A DNA stretch of 64,000 nucleotides from UBA1366 sp047602575. GTDB taxonomy: Bacteria; Bacillota; Clostridia; Oscillospirales; Ruminococcaceae. The stretch covers positions 124,001 through 188,000 of the forward strand of contig JASGGY010000005.1 of assembly GCA_047602575.1 (NCBI GenBank), written 5' to 3'. A model generated the notes under the pieces. That model was not told where the DNA came from and ran no database searches. It was given only the letters and a program-made list of their open reading frames with translations. This document shows positions 32,889 through 41,317 of the stretch, in pieces. Numbering within the stretch: position 1 is the first letter of the stretch; every line of letters begins with the position of its first letter. The translations under genes were made by a program, and so were the position numbers.

Positions 32889-32930
32889 TTGCTCCACCAA
32901 TCAGAGCGCAAGCTTTCATTGGTGGAGCAA
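32889..32930 (+). promoter_or_regulatory. 13-bp perfect inverted repeat in the XRE leader
   Basis: TTGCTCCACCAAT (32889-32901) is mirrored by ATTGGTGGAGCAA (32918-32930) with a 16-nt loop. Placed at the expected +1 site, it could be the regulator's own operator or a leader hairpin. Confidence 0.6.
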
Positions 32931-32956
32931 TAAAAAACAGGAAGCGGGGAGCGGGT

Positions 32957-33628
32957 ATGGATTTTTCAGAGAAACTGGCGGTGTGCCGCAAGCGCCGCGG
33001 CTGGTCGCAGGAGCAGCTTTCGGACGAGATGGTGCTGTCGCGGCAGTCGGTGGCGAAGTGGGAGAGCGGGCAGAGCGTGCCGGAGCTTGTGCATCTCATT
33101 CGGCTGGCGGAGCTGTTCGGTGTGTCGGTGGACTATCTGGTGCGCGACGGGGAATCGTGCCTGCAAGCACCTTTGCCGCGCACTGTCGGCGAAGACGCGC
33201 TGCGCGGGTTTCTGATGACGGCAAAGCGGAAAACCTACGCGGGCAAGGGCGCGGAGTGCGCATCGTCCCGCCCGGCGTCGCACGATCTGCGGTATGCCGA
33301 GGGCGCGTTTCTTTACATCGACAGCTATCTGGGCGGCGAGCGGTTTTCCGGCGAAGAAGCTGTCTGGGAACACGGCGAGCCGGTGTTTGCGATGAATTAT
33401 TCCGGCAGGGTGACGGGGGCGGCGTTCTCGGGGGATTTCCTTAAAGCGGCGCTGTGCGAAGTGCCTTACGACGCGCCGTACCGTGGGCCGGCGCATTACG
33501 CCGCGGGGGATGCCCTCTACCTGTGCCGGTGGGAGGGAACGCTTGCGTGGTTTCAGGGTTATGAGGAAATCCTGTTCAAGGGCGAGCGGATCTATGAATG
33601 CTTTTTCCACGGCGGTGCGGTGAAATAA
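32957..33628 (+). CDS. XRE-family regulator with DUF5680-like C-terminal domain
   Basis: The ATG at 32957 follows GGGGAGCGGG; the product is 223 aa. Residues 1-66 are a Cro/C1-type helix-turn-helix (LAVCRKRRGWSQEQLSDEM, LSRQSVAKWESGQSVPEL). Residues ~85-220 (DALRGFLMTAKRKTYAGKGAE, LRYAEGAFLYIDSYLGG, WFQGYEEILFKGERIYECFF, as separate pieces) match the DUF5680 pattern that accompanies such regulators in Clostridia. The ligand is unknown. It is monocistronic, with a strong inverted repeat at its transcription start. Confidence 0.88.
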   Translation: MDFSEKLAVCRKRRGWSQEQLSDEMVLSRQSVAKWESGQSVPELVHLIRLAELFGVSVDYLVRDGESCLQAPLPRTVGEDALRGFLMTAKRKTYAGKGAECASSRPASHDLRYAEGAFLYIDSYLGGERFSGEEAVWEHGEPVFAMNYSGRVTGAAFSGDFLKAALCEVPYDAPYRGPAHYAAGDALYLCRWEGTLAWFQGYEEILFKGERIYECFFHGGAVK

Positions 33629-33632
33629 TCAT

Positions 33633-33670
33633 GTCCGGCGCGTACCTGTTTTTGCAGGAACGCGCCGGAC
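33633..33670 (+). terminator. Long hairpin after the XRE gene (repeat copy 1)
   Basis: GTCCGGCGCGT pairs with ACGCGCCGGAC, then after an A-A mismatch CCTG pairs with CAGG around a T-rich loop. No T-run follows. A second copy with compensatory base changes lies at 33886-33923. Confidence 0.65.
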
Positions 33671-33689
33671 TCAGACTGTAGCTTAACCC

Positions 33690-33797
33690 TAGTCAGGGGG
33701 CGCCGCCCTTGCTGTCGCGCACGACAGCATTGACACACTCCTTCCAAAGGGGGCATGCCCCCTTTGGAAACCCGTTGTTTTTAGGATTGTACTTTGT
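33690..33797 (+). repeat. Dispersed intergenic repeat, copy A
   Basis: It contains CCAAAGGGGGCATGCCCCCTTTGG, an inner hairpin GCTGTCG / CGACAGC, and the trailer AAACCCGTTGTTTT. It is related to 49792-49880 (inverted) and partly to 41128-41205. No coding potential was seen. Confidence 0.75.
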
Positions 33798-33882
33798 TTT
33801 GCTTAGCAGATTTGTGTTTTCGCTGCTGCTTTGTGATTCTTGTGGGCATTCGGGAAATGAGTATAGACTTTTTCTTCAGTCT

Positions 33883-33928
33883 AAAGTCCGGAGCGCACCT
33901 GTTTTTGCAGGAACGCTCCGGACTTTTT
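33883..33928. terminator. Hairpin with T-runs on both sides (repeat copy 2)
   Basis: AAAGTCCGGAGCG pairs with CGCTCCGGACTTT, with the same inner CCTG / CAGG stem as copy 1, and five Ts follow. It can terminate transcripts from either side, including recQ on the minus strand. Confidence 0.8.
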
Positions 33929-33940
33929 GCGGATAACCCG

Positions 33941-33973
33941 CTAGGTAATCCCCAGCGCCGCAAGGCGGCTTCT
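33941..33973 (-). pseudogene. Degenerate duplicate of the recQ 3' end
   Basis: Minus-strand translation gives SRLAALGIT then stop, against SRLAAMGIS then stop at the true recQ end (34006-34038). The two 33-bp stretches agree at about 28 positions and lie 65 bp apart. Confidence 0.6.
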
Positions 33974-34005
33974 CGGGAACGCTTGGACGTTTAGTTGACA
34001 ACTTA

Positions 34006-36051
34006 CTACGAAATTCCCATCGCCGCAAGGCGGCTTTTTACGTCAGCGGGGGTTGTGCCGTGCGCGCGGGCAAGCTGGTCGATGTCCGTGCCGGAGAAGA
34101 ATTCCCCGACCAGCAGGCGCGTTTCCTCGCCGCTCCAATGGATGGGGGTGGCATCTTTTTGCCGCGCGGCAGGTTCTCCGGATTGCTGCGGCGCGGCGGC
34201 TTGCGGGGTGTTTGGCGTGTCGGAAAGCGCCGGGTGCGCCGCAAGATACTGCTCGATTTCCGCGCAGAACAACGCGCCGTACTGCGCCGCCTTGCGCGTG
34301 CCCACGCCAGCAACTGCGAGAAATTCCTCGTTTGTCACCGGCAGCTTGCGGCACATATCCGTCAGCGCTGCGTCGGTGAAAATGATGTACGCCGGCAGAT
34401 GCGTCTGCGCCGCCAGATGGGCGCGCAGCTTTTTCAGCGCGGCAAACAAGCCCTCGTTTAGGCTGTGCAGGGGCTTTTCCGGCGCGGGGGCTTCCTCGCG
34501 GGCAAGCTTCATCTCAAGCGGCTTGCGGTCGCGCAGAATTTCCGCTGAGCGCGCGGACAGCTTCACCACCGGAAACTCGTCGTCGGACAAAAGCAGATAG
34601 CCCTGCTCGATCAGAAAATCAAGCATCGTTCGCACGCGGTCGCGCGAAACGTCCGCCAGCAAGCCGTAGGTGGAAAGCTTGTCAAATCCGGCGGCGAGAA
34701 GCTTTTCATTCTTCAGCCCGCGCACAACGGAAACAACCATCGACTTGCCGTAATTGCGTCCTTTTTGCGCGATGCGGTAAACGCAGGAAACAATTTTCTG
34801 CGCATCGAGCGTGATGTCCACCGTGTCGAAATTCGACGCGCAGGTCGAGCAGTTGCCGCAGAACGACGGTGCGGTTTCCCCGAAATAGCGCAGGATGAAT
34901 TCGCGTAGGCAGCCGTTCAAGCCGCAATAGACGGTCATCATTTTCAGCCGCGCGCGGTCTTTTTCTTTCACCTGCGCGCGCACCTCTGGGTCGGCAGACT
35001 CGCCGGCGGTATCGCTGTTTTCAATCAGGAACTGATTCGTGCGGACATCCCTGCCGCTGTAAAGCAGGATACATTCCGCAGGCTCGCCGTCGCGCCCCGC
35101 TCGTCCGGCTTCCTGATAATAACTCTCGATGTTTTTCGGCATATTGTAATGCACAACCAGCGAAACGTCAGACTTGTCGATGCCCATGCCGAACGCGTTT
35201 GTCGCGACCATGACACGGCGGCGGTCAAAGATGAAATCGTCCTGATTCGCCGTGCGCTCCTCGTCGCTCAAGCCGGCGTGATAGCGCGTCGCGGCAAAGC
35301 CGGCGGCGTTTAAGTTTTCGCAGACCTCCTCGACGGTTTTCCGCGCAAGGCAGTAAACAATCGCGCAGCGTGTTTTATCGGCGCTGAGAATTTTCAGAAG
35401 CTCCGCGAATTTATCGCGCGGCTTTCTCACGCCGAAATACAGATTCGGGCGGTCAAAGCCGGTGGTGACGGTGAACGGCTCGTTCAAGCCGAGCATCCGG
35501 ACAATGTCCGCGCGCACCTCCTGCGTGGCAGTGGCGGTAAAAGCACTCAGTACCGGGCGGCGGGGGAGGGCGGCGAGGAACTCCGTGATGCGCAGATAGC
35601 TCGGGCGGAAATCCTGCCCCCATTGCGAAACGCAGTGCGCCTCGTCCACGGCGACCATCGCGACGGGAATCCGCGCGGCAAGGCTCAAAAAGCCGTCCAC
35701 GGAAAGGCGCTCGGGCGCGACATAGAGCAGCTTGTACGCGCCGTCCGCAGCAGAGCGGAGGGTGTCGGCATACTGTGCGGCGGTCATGGCGCTGTGGATG
35801 CAGGCGGCGGGAATGCCCGACTCGGCGAGGGCTTCCACCTGATCCTTCATCAGCGAAATCAGCGGCGAAATTACCACCGTCATCCCGCGCAGCAACAAAG
35901 CCGGAATCTGATAGCACACCGATTTTCCCGCGCCGGTGGGCATAATTCCCAGCGCGTCGCGCCCGGCAAGCAGGCTGTCAATCAGCTCCGCCTGACCGGG
36001 CTTGAACGCGGAATGCCCGAAATATTCTTTTAAAACAGTAAATTTATCCAT
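34006..36051 (-). CDS. recQ: ATP-dependent DNA helicase RecQ
   Basis: The ATG at 36051 follows AAAAGGTGAAACG; the product is 681 aa. Helicase motifs are in order: Walker A PTGAGKSVCYQIP (~47), VVISPLISLMKDQV, DEAHCVSQWGQDFRPSY (~145), SAFTATAT, YQEAGRAGRDGEPA. The zinc-binding RQC part has CGLNGCLREFILRYFGE and CGNCSTCA. A winged-helix RQC domain and an HRDC domain (~500-590) follow, and a ~90-aa tail ends LAAMGIS. RecQ unwinds recombination and replication intermediates. It is monocistronic and divergent from iorA; a MITE-like element separates their promoters. Confidence 0.95.
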   Translation of the reverse strand: MDKFTVLKEYFGHSAFKPGQAELIDSLLAGRDALGIMPTGAGKSVCYQIPALLLRGMTVVISPLISLMKDQVEALAESGIPAACIHSAMTAAQYADTLRSAADGAYKLLYVAPERLSVDGFLSLAARIPVAMVAVDEAHCVSQWGQDFRPSYLRITEFLAALPRRPVLSAFTATATQEVRADIVRMLGLNEPFTVTTGFDRPNLYFGVRKPRDKFAELLKILSADKTRCAIVYCLARKTVEEVCENLNAAGFAATRYHAGLSDEERTANQDDFIFDRRRVMVATNAFGMGIDKSDVSLVVHYNMPKNIESYYQEAGRAGRDGEPAECILLYSGRDVRTNQFLIENSDTAGESADPEVRAQVKEKDRARLKMMTVYCGLNGCLREFILRYFGETAPSFCGNCSTCASNFDTVDITLDAQKIVSCVYRIAQKGRNYGKSMVVSVVRGLKNEKLLAAGFDKLSTYGLLADVSRDRVRTMLDFLIEQGYLLLSDDEFPVVKLSARSAEILRDRKPLEMKLAREEAPAPEKPLHSLNEGLFAALKKLRAHLAAQTHLPAYIIFTDAALTDMCRKLPVTNEEFLAVAGVGTRKAAQYGALFCAEIEQYLAAHPALSDTPNTPQAAAPQQSGEPAARQKDATPIHWSGEETRLLVGEFFSGTDIDQLARAHGTTPADVKSRLAAMGIS

Positions 36052-36092
36052 CGTTTCACCTTTTATGACAGCAGGATCGGATTTCATTTTCA

Positions 36093-36121
36093 AGTATACC
36101 ACATTTTTTGTGTGAGGGCAA
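36093..36121 (-). promoter_or_regulatory. Promoter of recQ
   Basis: Minus strand TTGCCC (36116-36121), 17-bp spacer, TATACT (36093-36098), 42 bp before the ATG. Confidence 0.65.
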
Positions 36122-36150
36122 GGCGCGGTGCGCGGTTTCTTTGCGAAAAG

Positions 36151-36331
36151 TCTAGGGCATCACCGCACAATTCGCGCCTGCGGCTTGGCGTACATCTTGC
36201 TTGCATAAATTCCGTCAGTTTGCCCAAAAATCCCTTGAAAGGCGGCGGCCTTCCTGCGGTCTTTTTGAGCAAACTGACGAAATTTCTGACTGCGCAATAT
36301 GCGCACCAGAATTATGCGGTGATGCCCTAGA
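36151..36331. mobile_element. MITE-like element, copy 1
   Basis: This 181-bp element has 23-bp terminal inverted repeats (TCTAGGGCATCACCGCACAA... with one mismatch) flanked by TA-type ends. An internal inverted repeat, CGTCAGTTTGC / GCAAACTGACG, folds the middle. It has no transposase. A diverged copy lies at 43659-43860. It sits exactly between the recQ and iorA promoters. Confidence 0.8.
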
Positions 36332-36348
36332 AATCAAAGCGTTCGCAC

Positions 36349-36377
36349 TTGAATTTTTGTCCGAAATATGTTATACT
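36349..36377 (+). promoter_or_regulatory. Promoter of the ior operon
   Basis: TTGAAT (36349-36354), 17-bp spacer, TATACT (36372-36377). It starts 18 bp after the MITE-like element and lies 115 bp before the iorA start. Confidence 0.7.
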
Positions 36378-36491
36378 GACTGATGAGTAAGCTGATTGCC
36401 GGATGAATAAAGCCGTTAGCTGAACAGGATGCGGCGGATTGCGCGGCAAGCCTTTGCTTGCGCCGCCGGAATGGAAAGGATGTTATTACCA

Positions 36492-38225
36492 ATGAAGAAA
36501 CTGATGCTCGGAAACGAAGCGTTTGCAAGGGGACTGTACGAGGGCGGCTGCCGCTTTGTGTCGTCTTATCCCGGAACGCCGTCCACCGAGATTACCGAAT
36601 ATGTCGCGGAATACGATGCGGTTTACGCCGAGTGGGCGCCCAACGAAAAAGTTGCGATGGAAGCCGCAATCGGCGCGTCCATCGGCGGGGCGCGCGCGTT
36701 CTGCGGGATGAAACACGTCGGGCTGAACGTCGCCGCCGACCCGCTTTACACCGTCGCTTACACCGGTGTCAACGGCGGGCTTGTGATCGCCGTCGCCGAC
36801 GACCCGGGGATGCACTCGTCGCAGAACGAGCAGGATTCCCGCCACCACGCGATTGCGTCAAAGGTTCTGATGCTTGAACCGAGCGATTCCGGCGAATGTA
36901 AGGCTTTCACCAAAGCAGCATTTGAACTGTCCGAGGAATTCGACACGCCCGTTATCGTGCGGCTTTCCACCCGCGTTTCACATTCCCAGTCGGCGGTGGA
37001 ATTGCTCGACCGCGCGGGCGATGAAATCAAGCCCTACATAAAAAATCCCGCGAAATACGTCATGATGCCCAACAACGCGCGCGGCAGACACGTATTTGTC
37101 GAGGAACGCACCAAAAAGCTGATTGCATGGGCGGAAACCTCGGAGTTAAACCGCGTTGAACTTAACGAATCCGACACCGGCGTGATCACAAGCGGCATCG
37201 CTTATCAGTACGCAAAGGAAGCGCTCGGCGATACGGTTTCCTACTTAAAGCTCGGCGTGGTTAACCCCTTGCCGGAGCGTCTGATCAAAGACTTTGCGAC
37301 AAAGCATAAAAAAATTATCGTGATTGAAGAACTCGACGGCATCATCGAGCAGCACTGCAAGGCGCTGGGTGTGGACTGTGCGGGAAAAGAGATTTTCGGC
37401 TTCATCGGTGAGCTTTCACAGGCGATTATCGCGGAGAAGCTGCTAGGCAAAAAAGCGGAATTTCTGCAATTTCCGGAGAACGTGCCGGTGCGCCCGCCCG
37501 TGATGTGTGCGGGATGTCCCCATCGCGGTGTGTTCTATGCGCTGTCAAAGCATAAGGTGATGGTTTCCGGCGATATTGGTTGCTACACGCTCGGCGCTGC
37601 CGCTCCGCTTTCGGCGATGGATACGACCATCTGCATGGGCGCGTCAATCAGCGCGCTGCATGGCTATAACAAGGCGCTCGGTGCGGATGCGGCGTGCAAA
37701 TCTGCGGCGGTCATCGGCGACTCGACCTTTATGCACAGCGGCATCACCGGGCTTGTGAACATCGCTTACAACGCGACAAATTCGCTTGTTCTGATTCTTG
37801 ATAACTCCATCACCGGCATGACCGGACATCAGCACAACCCCACCACGGGCGTGAACCTCAAGGGTGACCCGGCGGCGGCGGTGAATCTCGAGGAGCTTTG
37901 CCGCGCGGTCGGCATCAAGCGCGTGCGCGTGGTTGACCCTTATGACATGAAAGCCACCGAGGACGCGATTGTTGAGGAGCTTGCCGCGGACGAGCCGAGT
38001 GTGATCATTTCCCGCCGCCCCTGCGCGCTGCTCAAATATGTCAAAGCGAAGCCCGCGCTGCGGATCAACAAGGACAAATGCACGGGCTGCAAGGCTTGCT
38101 TAAAAATCGGCTGCCCGGCGATTTCGGTGAAGAACAAAAAGGCGGAGATCGACCGCACCCTTTGTGTGGGCTGCGGCATCTGCAAGGCGCTCTGCCGCTT
38201 CGGCGCGATTGAAACGCCGGAATAA
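36492..38225 (+). CDS. iorA: Indolepyruvate ferredoxin oxidoreductase, alpha subunit
   Basis: The ATG at 36492 follows GGAAAGGA and gives 577 aa. The N-terminal pyrimidine-binding domain has SSYPGTPSTEI and AWAPNEKVAMEAAIGAS-like sequence (~23-60). The thiamin-diphosphate domain has MCAGCPHRGVFYAL, GDIGCYTLG and GDSTFMHSGITG...LDNSITGMTGHQ (~345-440). Two C-terminal 4Fe-4S motifs (CTGCKACLKIGCP, CVGCGICKALC, ~525-570) complete it. With IorB it oxidatively decarboxylates aryl-pyruvates (from Trp, Phe, Tyr) to aryl-acetyl-CoA, reducing ferredoxin. It heads an operon with GNAT, iorB, paaK and an ACT protein. Confidence 0.95.
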   Translation: MKKLMLGNEAFARGLYEGGCRFVSSYPGTPSTEITEYVAEYDAVYAEWAPNEKVAMEAAIGASIGGARAFCGMKHVGLNVAADPLYTVAYTGVNGGLVIAVADDPGMHSSQNEQDSRHHAIASKVLMLEPSDSGECKAFTKAAFELSEEFDTPVIVRLSTRVSHSQSAVELLDRAGDEIKPYIKNPAKYVMMPNNARGRHVFVEERTKKLIAWAETSELNRVELNESDTGVITSGIAYQYAKEALGDTVSYLKLGVVNPLPERLIKDFATKHKKIIVIEELDGIIEQHCKALGVDCAGKEIFGFIGELSQAIIAEKLLGKKAEFLQFPENVPVRPPVMCAGCPHRGVFYALSKHKVMVSGDIGCYTLGAAAPLSAMDTTICMGASISALHGYNKALGADAACKSAAVIGDSTFMHSGITGLVNIAYNATNSLVLILDNSITGMTGHQHNPTTGVNLKGDPAAAVNLEELCRAVGIKRVRVVDPYDMKATEDAIVEELAADEPSVIISRRPCALLKYVKAKPALRINKDKCTGCKACLKIGCPAISVKNKKAEIDRTLCVGCGICKALCRFGAIETPE

Positions 38226-38237
38226 GGGAAGTACGAA

Positions 38238-38657
38238 ATGGAAATCACCTACACCGACCGCATTGCGGTTGATGATTATAATCTGCTGCGGGCTTCTGCC
38301 GGATGGCCGCAGATTTGTCCGGAACAGGCACAAGCGGGACTCAACGGCAGTGTGTTTATGACGGTCGCAAAGGACGGCGCAAAAACAGTCGGCATGGCGC
38401 GTCTTGTGACGGACGGCGGATATATCGCCTATATCGCGGATGTTCTGGTTCTTCCGGAATACCAGCGCAGATACATCGGCACGGAATTGATGAACCGTGT
38501 GATGGCGAATGTTCGGGAGCGCCGGAAAGACGGCTATCAGATTCATCTGGTTCTGATGTCGGCAAAAGGGAAAGAATCGTTTTATAAACAATTCGGATTT
38601 GTAAAAAGACCGGACGATCATTTCGGTTGCAGAATGTCGCAATGGCTTTCGGAGTAG
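38238..38657 (+). CDS. GNAT-family N-acetyltransferase inserted between iorA and iorB
   Basis: The 139-aa protein has the GNAT acetyl-CoA site YIADVLVLPEYQRRYIGTELM (~67-87) and KESFYKQFGFVKRPDDHFGC near the C-terminus, as in YitI/ElaA-like enzymes. Lying 12 nt after iorA and 39 nt before iorB, it is almost certainly on the same message. Whether it modifies an amino-acid-derived product or is a bystander is unknown. Confidence 0.88.
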   Translation: MEITYTDRIAVDDYNLLRASAGWPQICPEQAQAGLNGSVFMTVAKDGAKTVGMARLVTDGGYIAYIADVLVLPEYQRRYIGTELMNRVMANVRERRKDGYQIHLVLMSAKGKESFYKQFGFVKRPDDHFGCRMSQWLSE

Positions 38658-38696
38658 TCAGTATAAGCGGAAATTATCAGAGATGAGGATTTATAA

Positions 38697-39272
38697 ATGG
38701 AAACAAAATCAATCATGATTGTTGGCGTGGGTGGACAGGGCTCGCTGCTTGCTTCGCGCCTGATCGGAAACGTCTTGTTGTCGGCGGGCTATGACGTGAA
38801 GGTGTCCGAGGTGCATGGCATGAGCCAGCGCGGCGGGTCGGTTGTGACCTATGTCAAATACGGTGAAGCTGTCTATTCCCCTGTCATCGAACAGGGCGAG
38901 GCGGACATCATCATCAGCTTTGAACAGCTCGAAGCGTCGCGCTATGTTTCTTATCTGAAAAAAGGCGGACACCTTGTGACTTCGACGCAGAAAATCGATC
39001 CCATGCCGGTGATTACGGGTGCTGCGGTTTATCCGGAGGACATTGTGGAAAAAATCAAAGCCCTCGGCATCGATGTCATCGCGGCGGATGCGCTTTCTCT
39101 GGCGGAGGAAGCGGGCAGCGCAAAGGCTTCTAACGTGGTGCTGATGGGCGTGGTGTCGAAGAAAATGGCGTTCCCCGAAGAAGCGTGGCAGGCGGCGCTG
39201 GAAGCATGCGTTCCCGCGAAATTCCTTGAGCTGAACAAAAAGGCGTTTGCGCTGGGCAGAGCGATTGCGTAA
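38697..39272 (+). CDS. iorB: Indolepyruvate ferredoxin oxidoreductase, beta subunit
   Basis: The 191-aa product is the gamma-domain subunit of the 2-oxoacid:ferredoxin oxidoreductase family: IVGVGGQGSLLASRLIG (~8-24) and VHGMSQRGGSVVTYVKYG (~40-57) are diagnostic. It partners IorA to form the functional enzyme. It is followed by the aryl-CoA ligase that connects aryl-acetates with their CoA esters. Confidence 0.94.
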   Translation: METKSIMIVGVGGQGSLLASRLIGNVLLSAGYDVKVSEVHGMSQRGGSVVTYVKYGEAVYSPVIEQGEADIIISFEQLEASRYVSYLKKGGHLVTSTQKIDPMPVITGAAVYPEDIVEKIKALGIDVIAADALSLAEEAGSAKASNVVLMGVVSKKMAFPEEAWQAALEACVPAKFLELNKKAFALGRAIA

Positions 39273-39351
39273 ATCGGGCAAGGGCTGCGGGAAAGCGATT
39301 TCGGCAGCTAATAATACAGTTTATTAAAACAGAATGATGGAGGGAATTTCG

Positions 39352-40656
39352 GTGGGTTATTGGGAAGAATCACTGGAGTGTGCGACACCGTCGGAGATGA
39401 AGGCGCTGCAAAGCTTCCGCCTTTCGCAGACGGTGCGCAGGGTGTATGAAAACGTCGCATATTACCGCGCTAAAATGGACGAAATGGGAGTAAAGCCGGA
39501 GGACATTCAGTCGGCGGACGACCTGAAAAAGCTGCCCTTTATGTACAAACAGGATTTGCGGGATACCTACCCCTACGGGCTATTCGCCGTGCCGATGGAG
39601 GATGTTGTGCGGCTGCACGCTTCTTCCGGAACGACTGGCAAGCAGATTGTCGTGGGCTATACAAGAAACGACCTCGACATCTGGGCGAACTGCTGCGCGC
39701 GTGCGCTGACCGCGGCGGGTGCTGACAAAACCGACTTCATGCACGTTTCCTACGGCTACGGCTTGTTTACCGGCGGGCTGGGGCTGCATGGTGGCGCGGA
39801 AAAGGTCGGCATGACCACCATTCCCGTTTCAAGCGGCAATACCAACCGCCAGATCAACATCATCAAGGACTTCGGCTCGACGGTGATCTGCTGCACGCCG
39901 TCCTATGCGCTGTTCATTGCCGAAACCATGAACGAGATGGGCATCACAAAGGACGACATCAAGCTCAAGGCAGGCATTTTCGGCGCGGAAGCGTGGACGG
40001 AGGAAATGCGCGCGGAAATCGAGGACAAGCTCGGGCTCAAAGCCATGGATATTTACGGGCTGACCGAAATCATCGGCCCCGGCGTTGCTTTTGATTGTAT
40101 GGAGCAAAACGGTATGCACGTCAACGAGGATCATTTCATCCCCGAAATCATCGACCCCGACACCGGCGAGGTGCTTCCCGACGGTGTGCAGGGCGAGCTG
40201 GTGTTCACCTGCATCACCAAAGAAGCCTTCCCGCTCATCCGCTACCGCACCCGTGACATCTGCACGCTCAAGCGCGAAAAATGCGCCTGTGGCAGAACGC
40301 TTGTGAAGATGATGAAGCCGCGCGGCAGAACCGACGATATGCTCATCATCCGCGGCGTAAACGTGTTCCCGTCGCAGATCGAAAGCGTTCTGCTTTCGCT
40401 CAATCTCACCGCACCCCACTATCAGCTCATTGTTGATCGCATCAACAATACCGACGTGCTCGAGGTTCAGGTGGAGATTTCCGAGCAAATGCTCGGCGAC
40501 ACCGTCGGCAGTATCGAGGACATGGAGGCTTCTATCAAGAATGCGATTGATTCAACCCTGGGCATTTCCGCAAAGATCCGTCTGGTTGAACCGAAAACCA
40601 TCAAACGCAGCGAGGGCAAGGCGGTTCGCGTCATCGATAAAAGAAAATTAATATAA
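39352..40656 (+). CDS. paaK: Phenylacetate-CoA ligase (aryl-acetate:CoA ligase)
   Basis: The GTG at 39352 is chosen because GGAGGGA lies 8 nt upstream and the protein then starts GYWEESLECA, usual for the family; this gives 434 aa. ANL motifs typical of PaaK are HASSGTTGKQIVVGYT (~85), YGLTEIIGPGVAFDC (~228), IRYRTRDICTL (~300) and KMMKPRGRTDDMLIIRGVNVFPSQIE (~320, in pieces). It forms or consumes aryl-acetyl-CoA with ATP. Adjacent iorAB suggests it harvests energy from aryl-acetyl-CoA produced during aromatic amino acid fermentation. Confidence 0.94.
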   Translation: MGYWEESLECATPSEMKALQSFRLSQTVRRVYENVAYYRAKMDEMGVKPEDIQSADDLKKLPFMYKQDLRDTYPYGLFAVPMEDVVRLHASSGTTGKQIVVGYTRNDLDIWANCCARALTAAGADKTDFMHVSYGYGLFTGGLGLHGGAEKVGMTTIPVSSGNTNRQINIIKDFGSTVICCTPSYALFIAETMNEMGITKDDIKLKAGIFGAEAWTEEMRAEIEDKLGLKAMDIYGLTEIIGPGVAFDCMEQNGMHVNEDHFIPEIIDPDTGEVLPDGVQGELVFTCITKEAFPLIRYRTRDICTLKREKCACGRTLVKMMKPRGRTDDMLIIRGVNVFPSQIESVLLSLNLTAPHYQLIVDRINNTDVLEVQVEISEQMLGDTVGSIEDMEASIKNAIDSTLGISAKIRLVEPKTIKRSEGKAVRVIDKRKLI

Positions 40657-40685
40657 GCGCGTCGCGCAACGAAAGGTGGATTATT

Positions 40686-41117
40686 ATGACAGTCAAACAG
40701 CTTTCTGTTTTCGTGGAAAACAAACCCGGCAGGCTCTCCTCCATCACAAAGCTTTTAGGGGATAATCAGATCGATATCCGTGCCATGTCTATTGCAGACA
40801 CCAAGGATTTCGGCATTCTGCGCCTGATCGTCAACGACCCCGACAAGACGCTTGCCCTGCTCAAGGAAAATGATTATTCCGTGACCATCACAAATGTTAT
40901 CGCAATCGGCATCACCGACAAGCCCGGCGCGCTCGCCGGCGCGATGGAAACACTCTACGCCAACAACATCAGCGTCGAGTATATGTACGCATTCATCAGC
41001 AAAACCGACGACACCGCCTACATCATCTTCCGCGTCGAAAACAACGAAAACGCCATCTCCTGCCTCAGCGAAGCCGGCTACAAAATCCTCACCAGCGCTG
41101 AAATCTACGATATGTAA
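40686..41117 (+). CDS. ACT-domain protein
   Basis: The 143-aa protein consists of two ACT domains in tandem (~3-70 and ~72-140). Each begins with the amino-acid-binding pattern: QLSVFVENKPGRLSSITKLL and NVIAIGITDKPGALAGAMETL. It has no enzymatic part, so it is probably an amino-acid sensor. Genes of this kind commonly follow iorAB-paaK in anaerobes, which supports a role in sensing aromatic amino acids. AAAGGTGG provides the ribosome site. Confidence 0.92.
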   Translation: MTVKQLSVFVENKPGRLSSITKLLGDNQIDIRAMSIADTKDFGILRLIVNDPDKTLALLKENDYSVTITNVIAIGITDKPGALAGAMETLYANNISVEYMYAFISKTDDTAYIIFRVENNENAISCLSEAGYKILTSAEIYDM

Positions 41118-41127
41118 TGTGGCGCTG

Positions 41128-41205
41128 CCCCATACCCCGCCAAGAGGGTCAAGCTGCCGTGCGCGGCAGCTACGACCCTTTGGAAACCCGTTGTTTTGTA
41201 TGGGG
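41128..41205 (+). repeat. Dispersed intergenic repeat, partial copy C
   Basis: It is bounded by CCCCATAC (41128-41135) and GTATGGGG (41198-41205). It shares the 22-bp CCCTTTGGAAACCCGTTGTT trailer with copy A and has the inner hairpin GCTGCCG / CGGCAGC. It is 11 bp past the ACT gene stop and may help end that transcript. Confidence 0.6.
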
Positions 41206-41266
41206 AAGTTTGTGGGTTTGAGCGATGTGGGGATTTTGTGCGATGTGTCCTCCTAATTTCTAACAT

Positions 41267-41287
41267 CTGACCTCTGACCTCTGACTT
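41267..41287 (+). repeat. Short tandem repeat upstream of the CotH gene
   Basis: Three near-perfect 7-bp units of CTGACCT lie 30 bp before the CotH gene start. They could vary in number. Confidence 0.5.
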
Positions 41288-41317
41288 CTAAAAAACGAAA
41301 GCAGGCGCGGAAACTGA

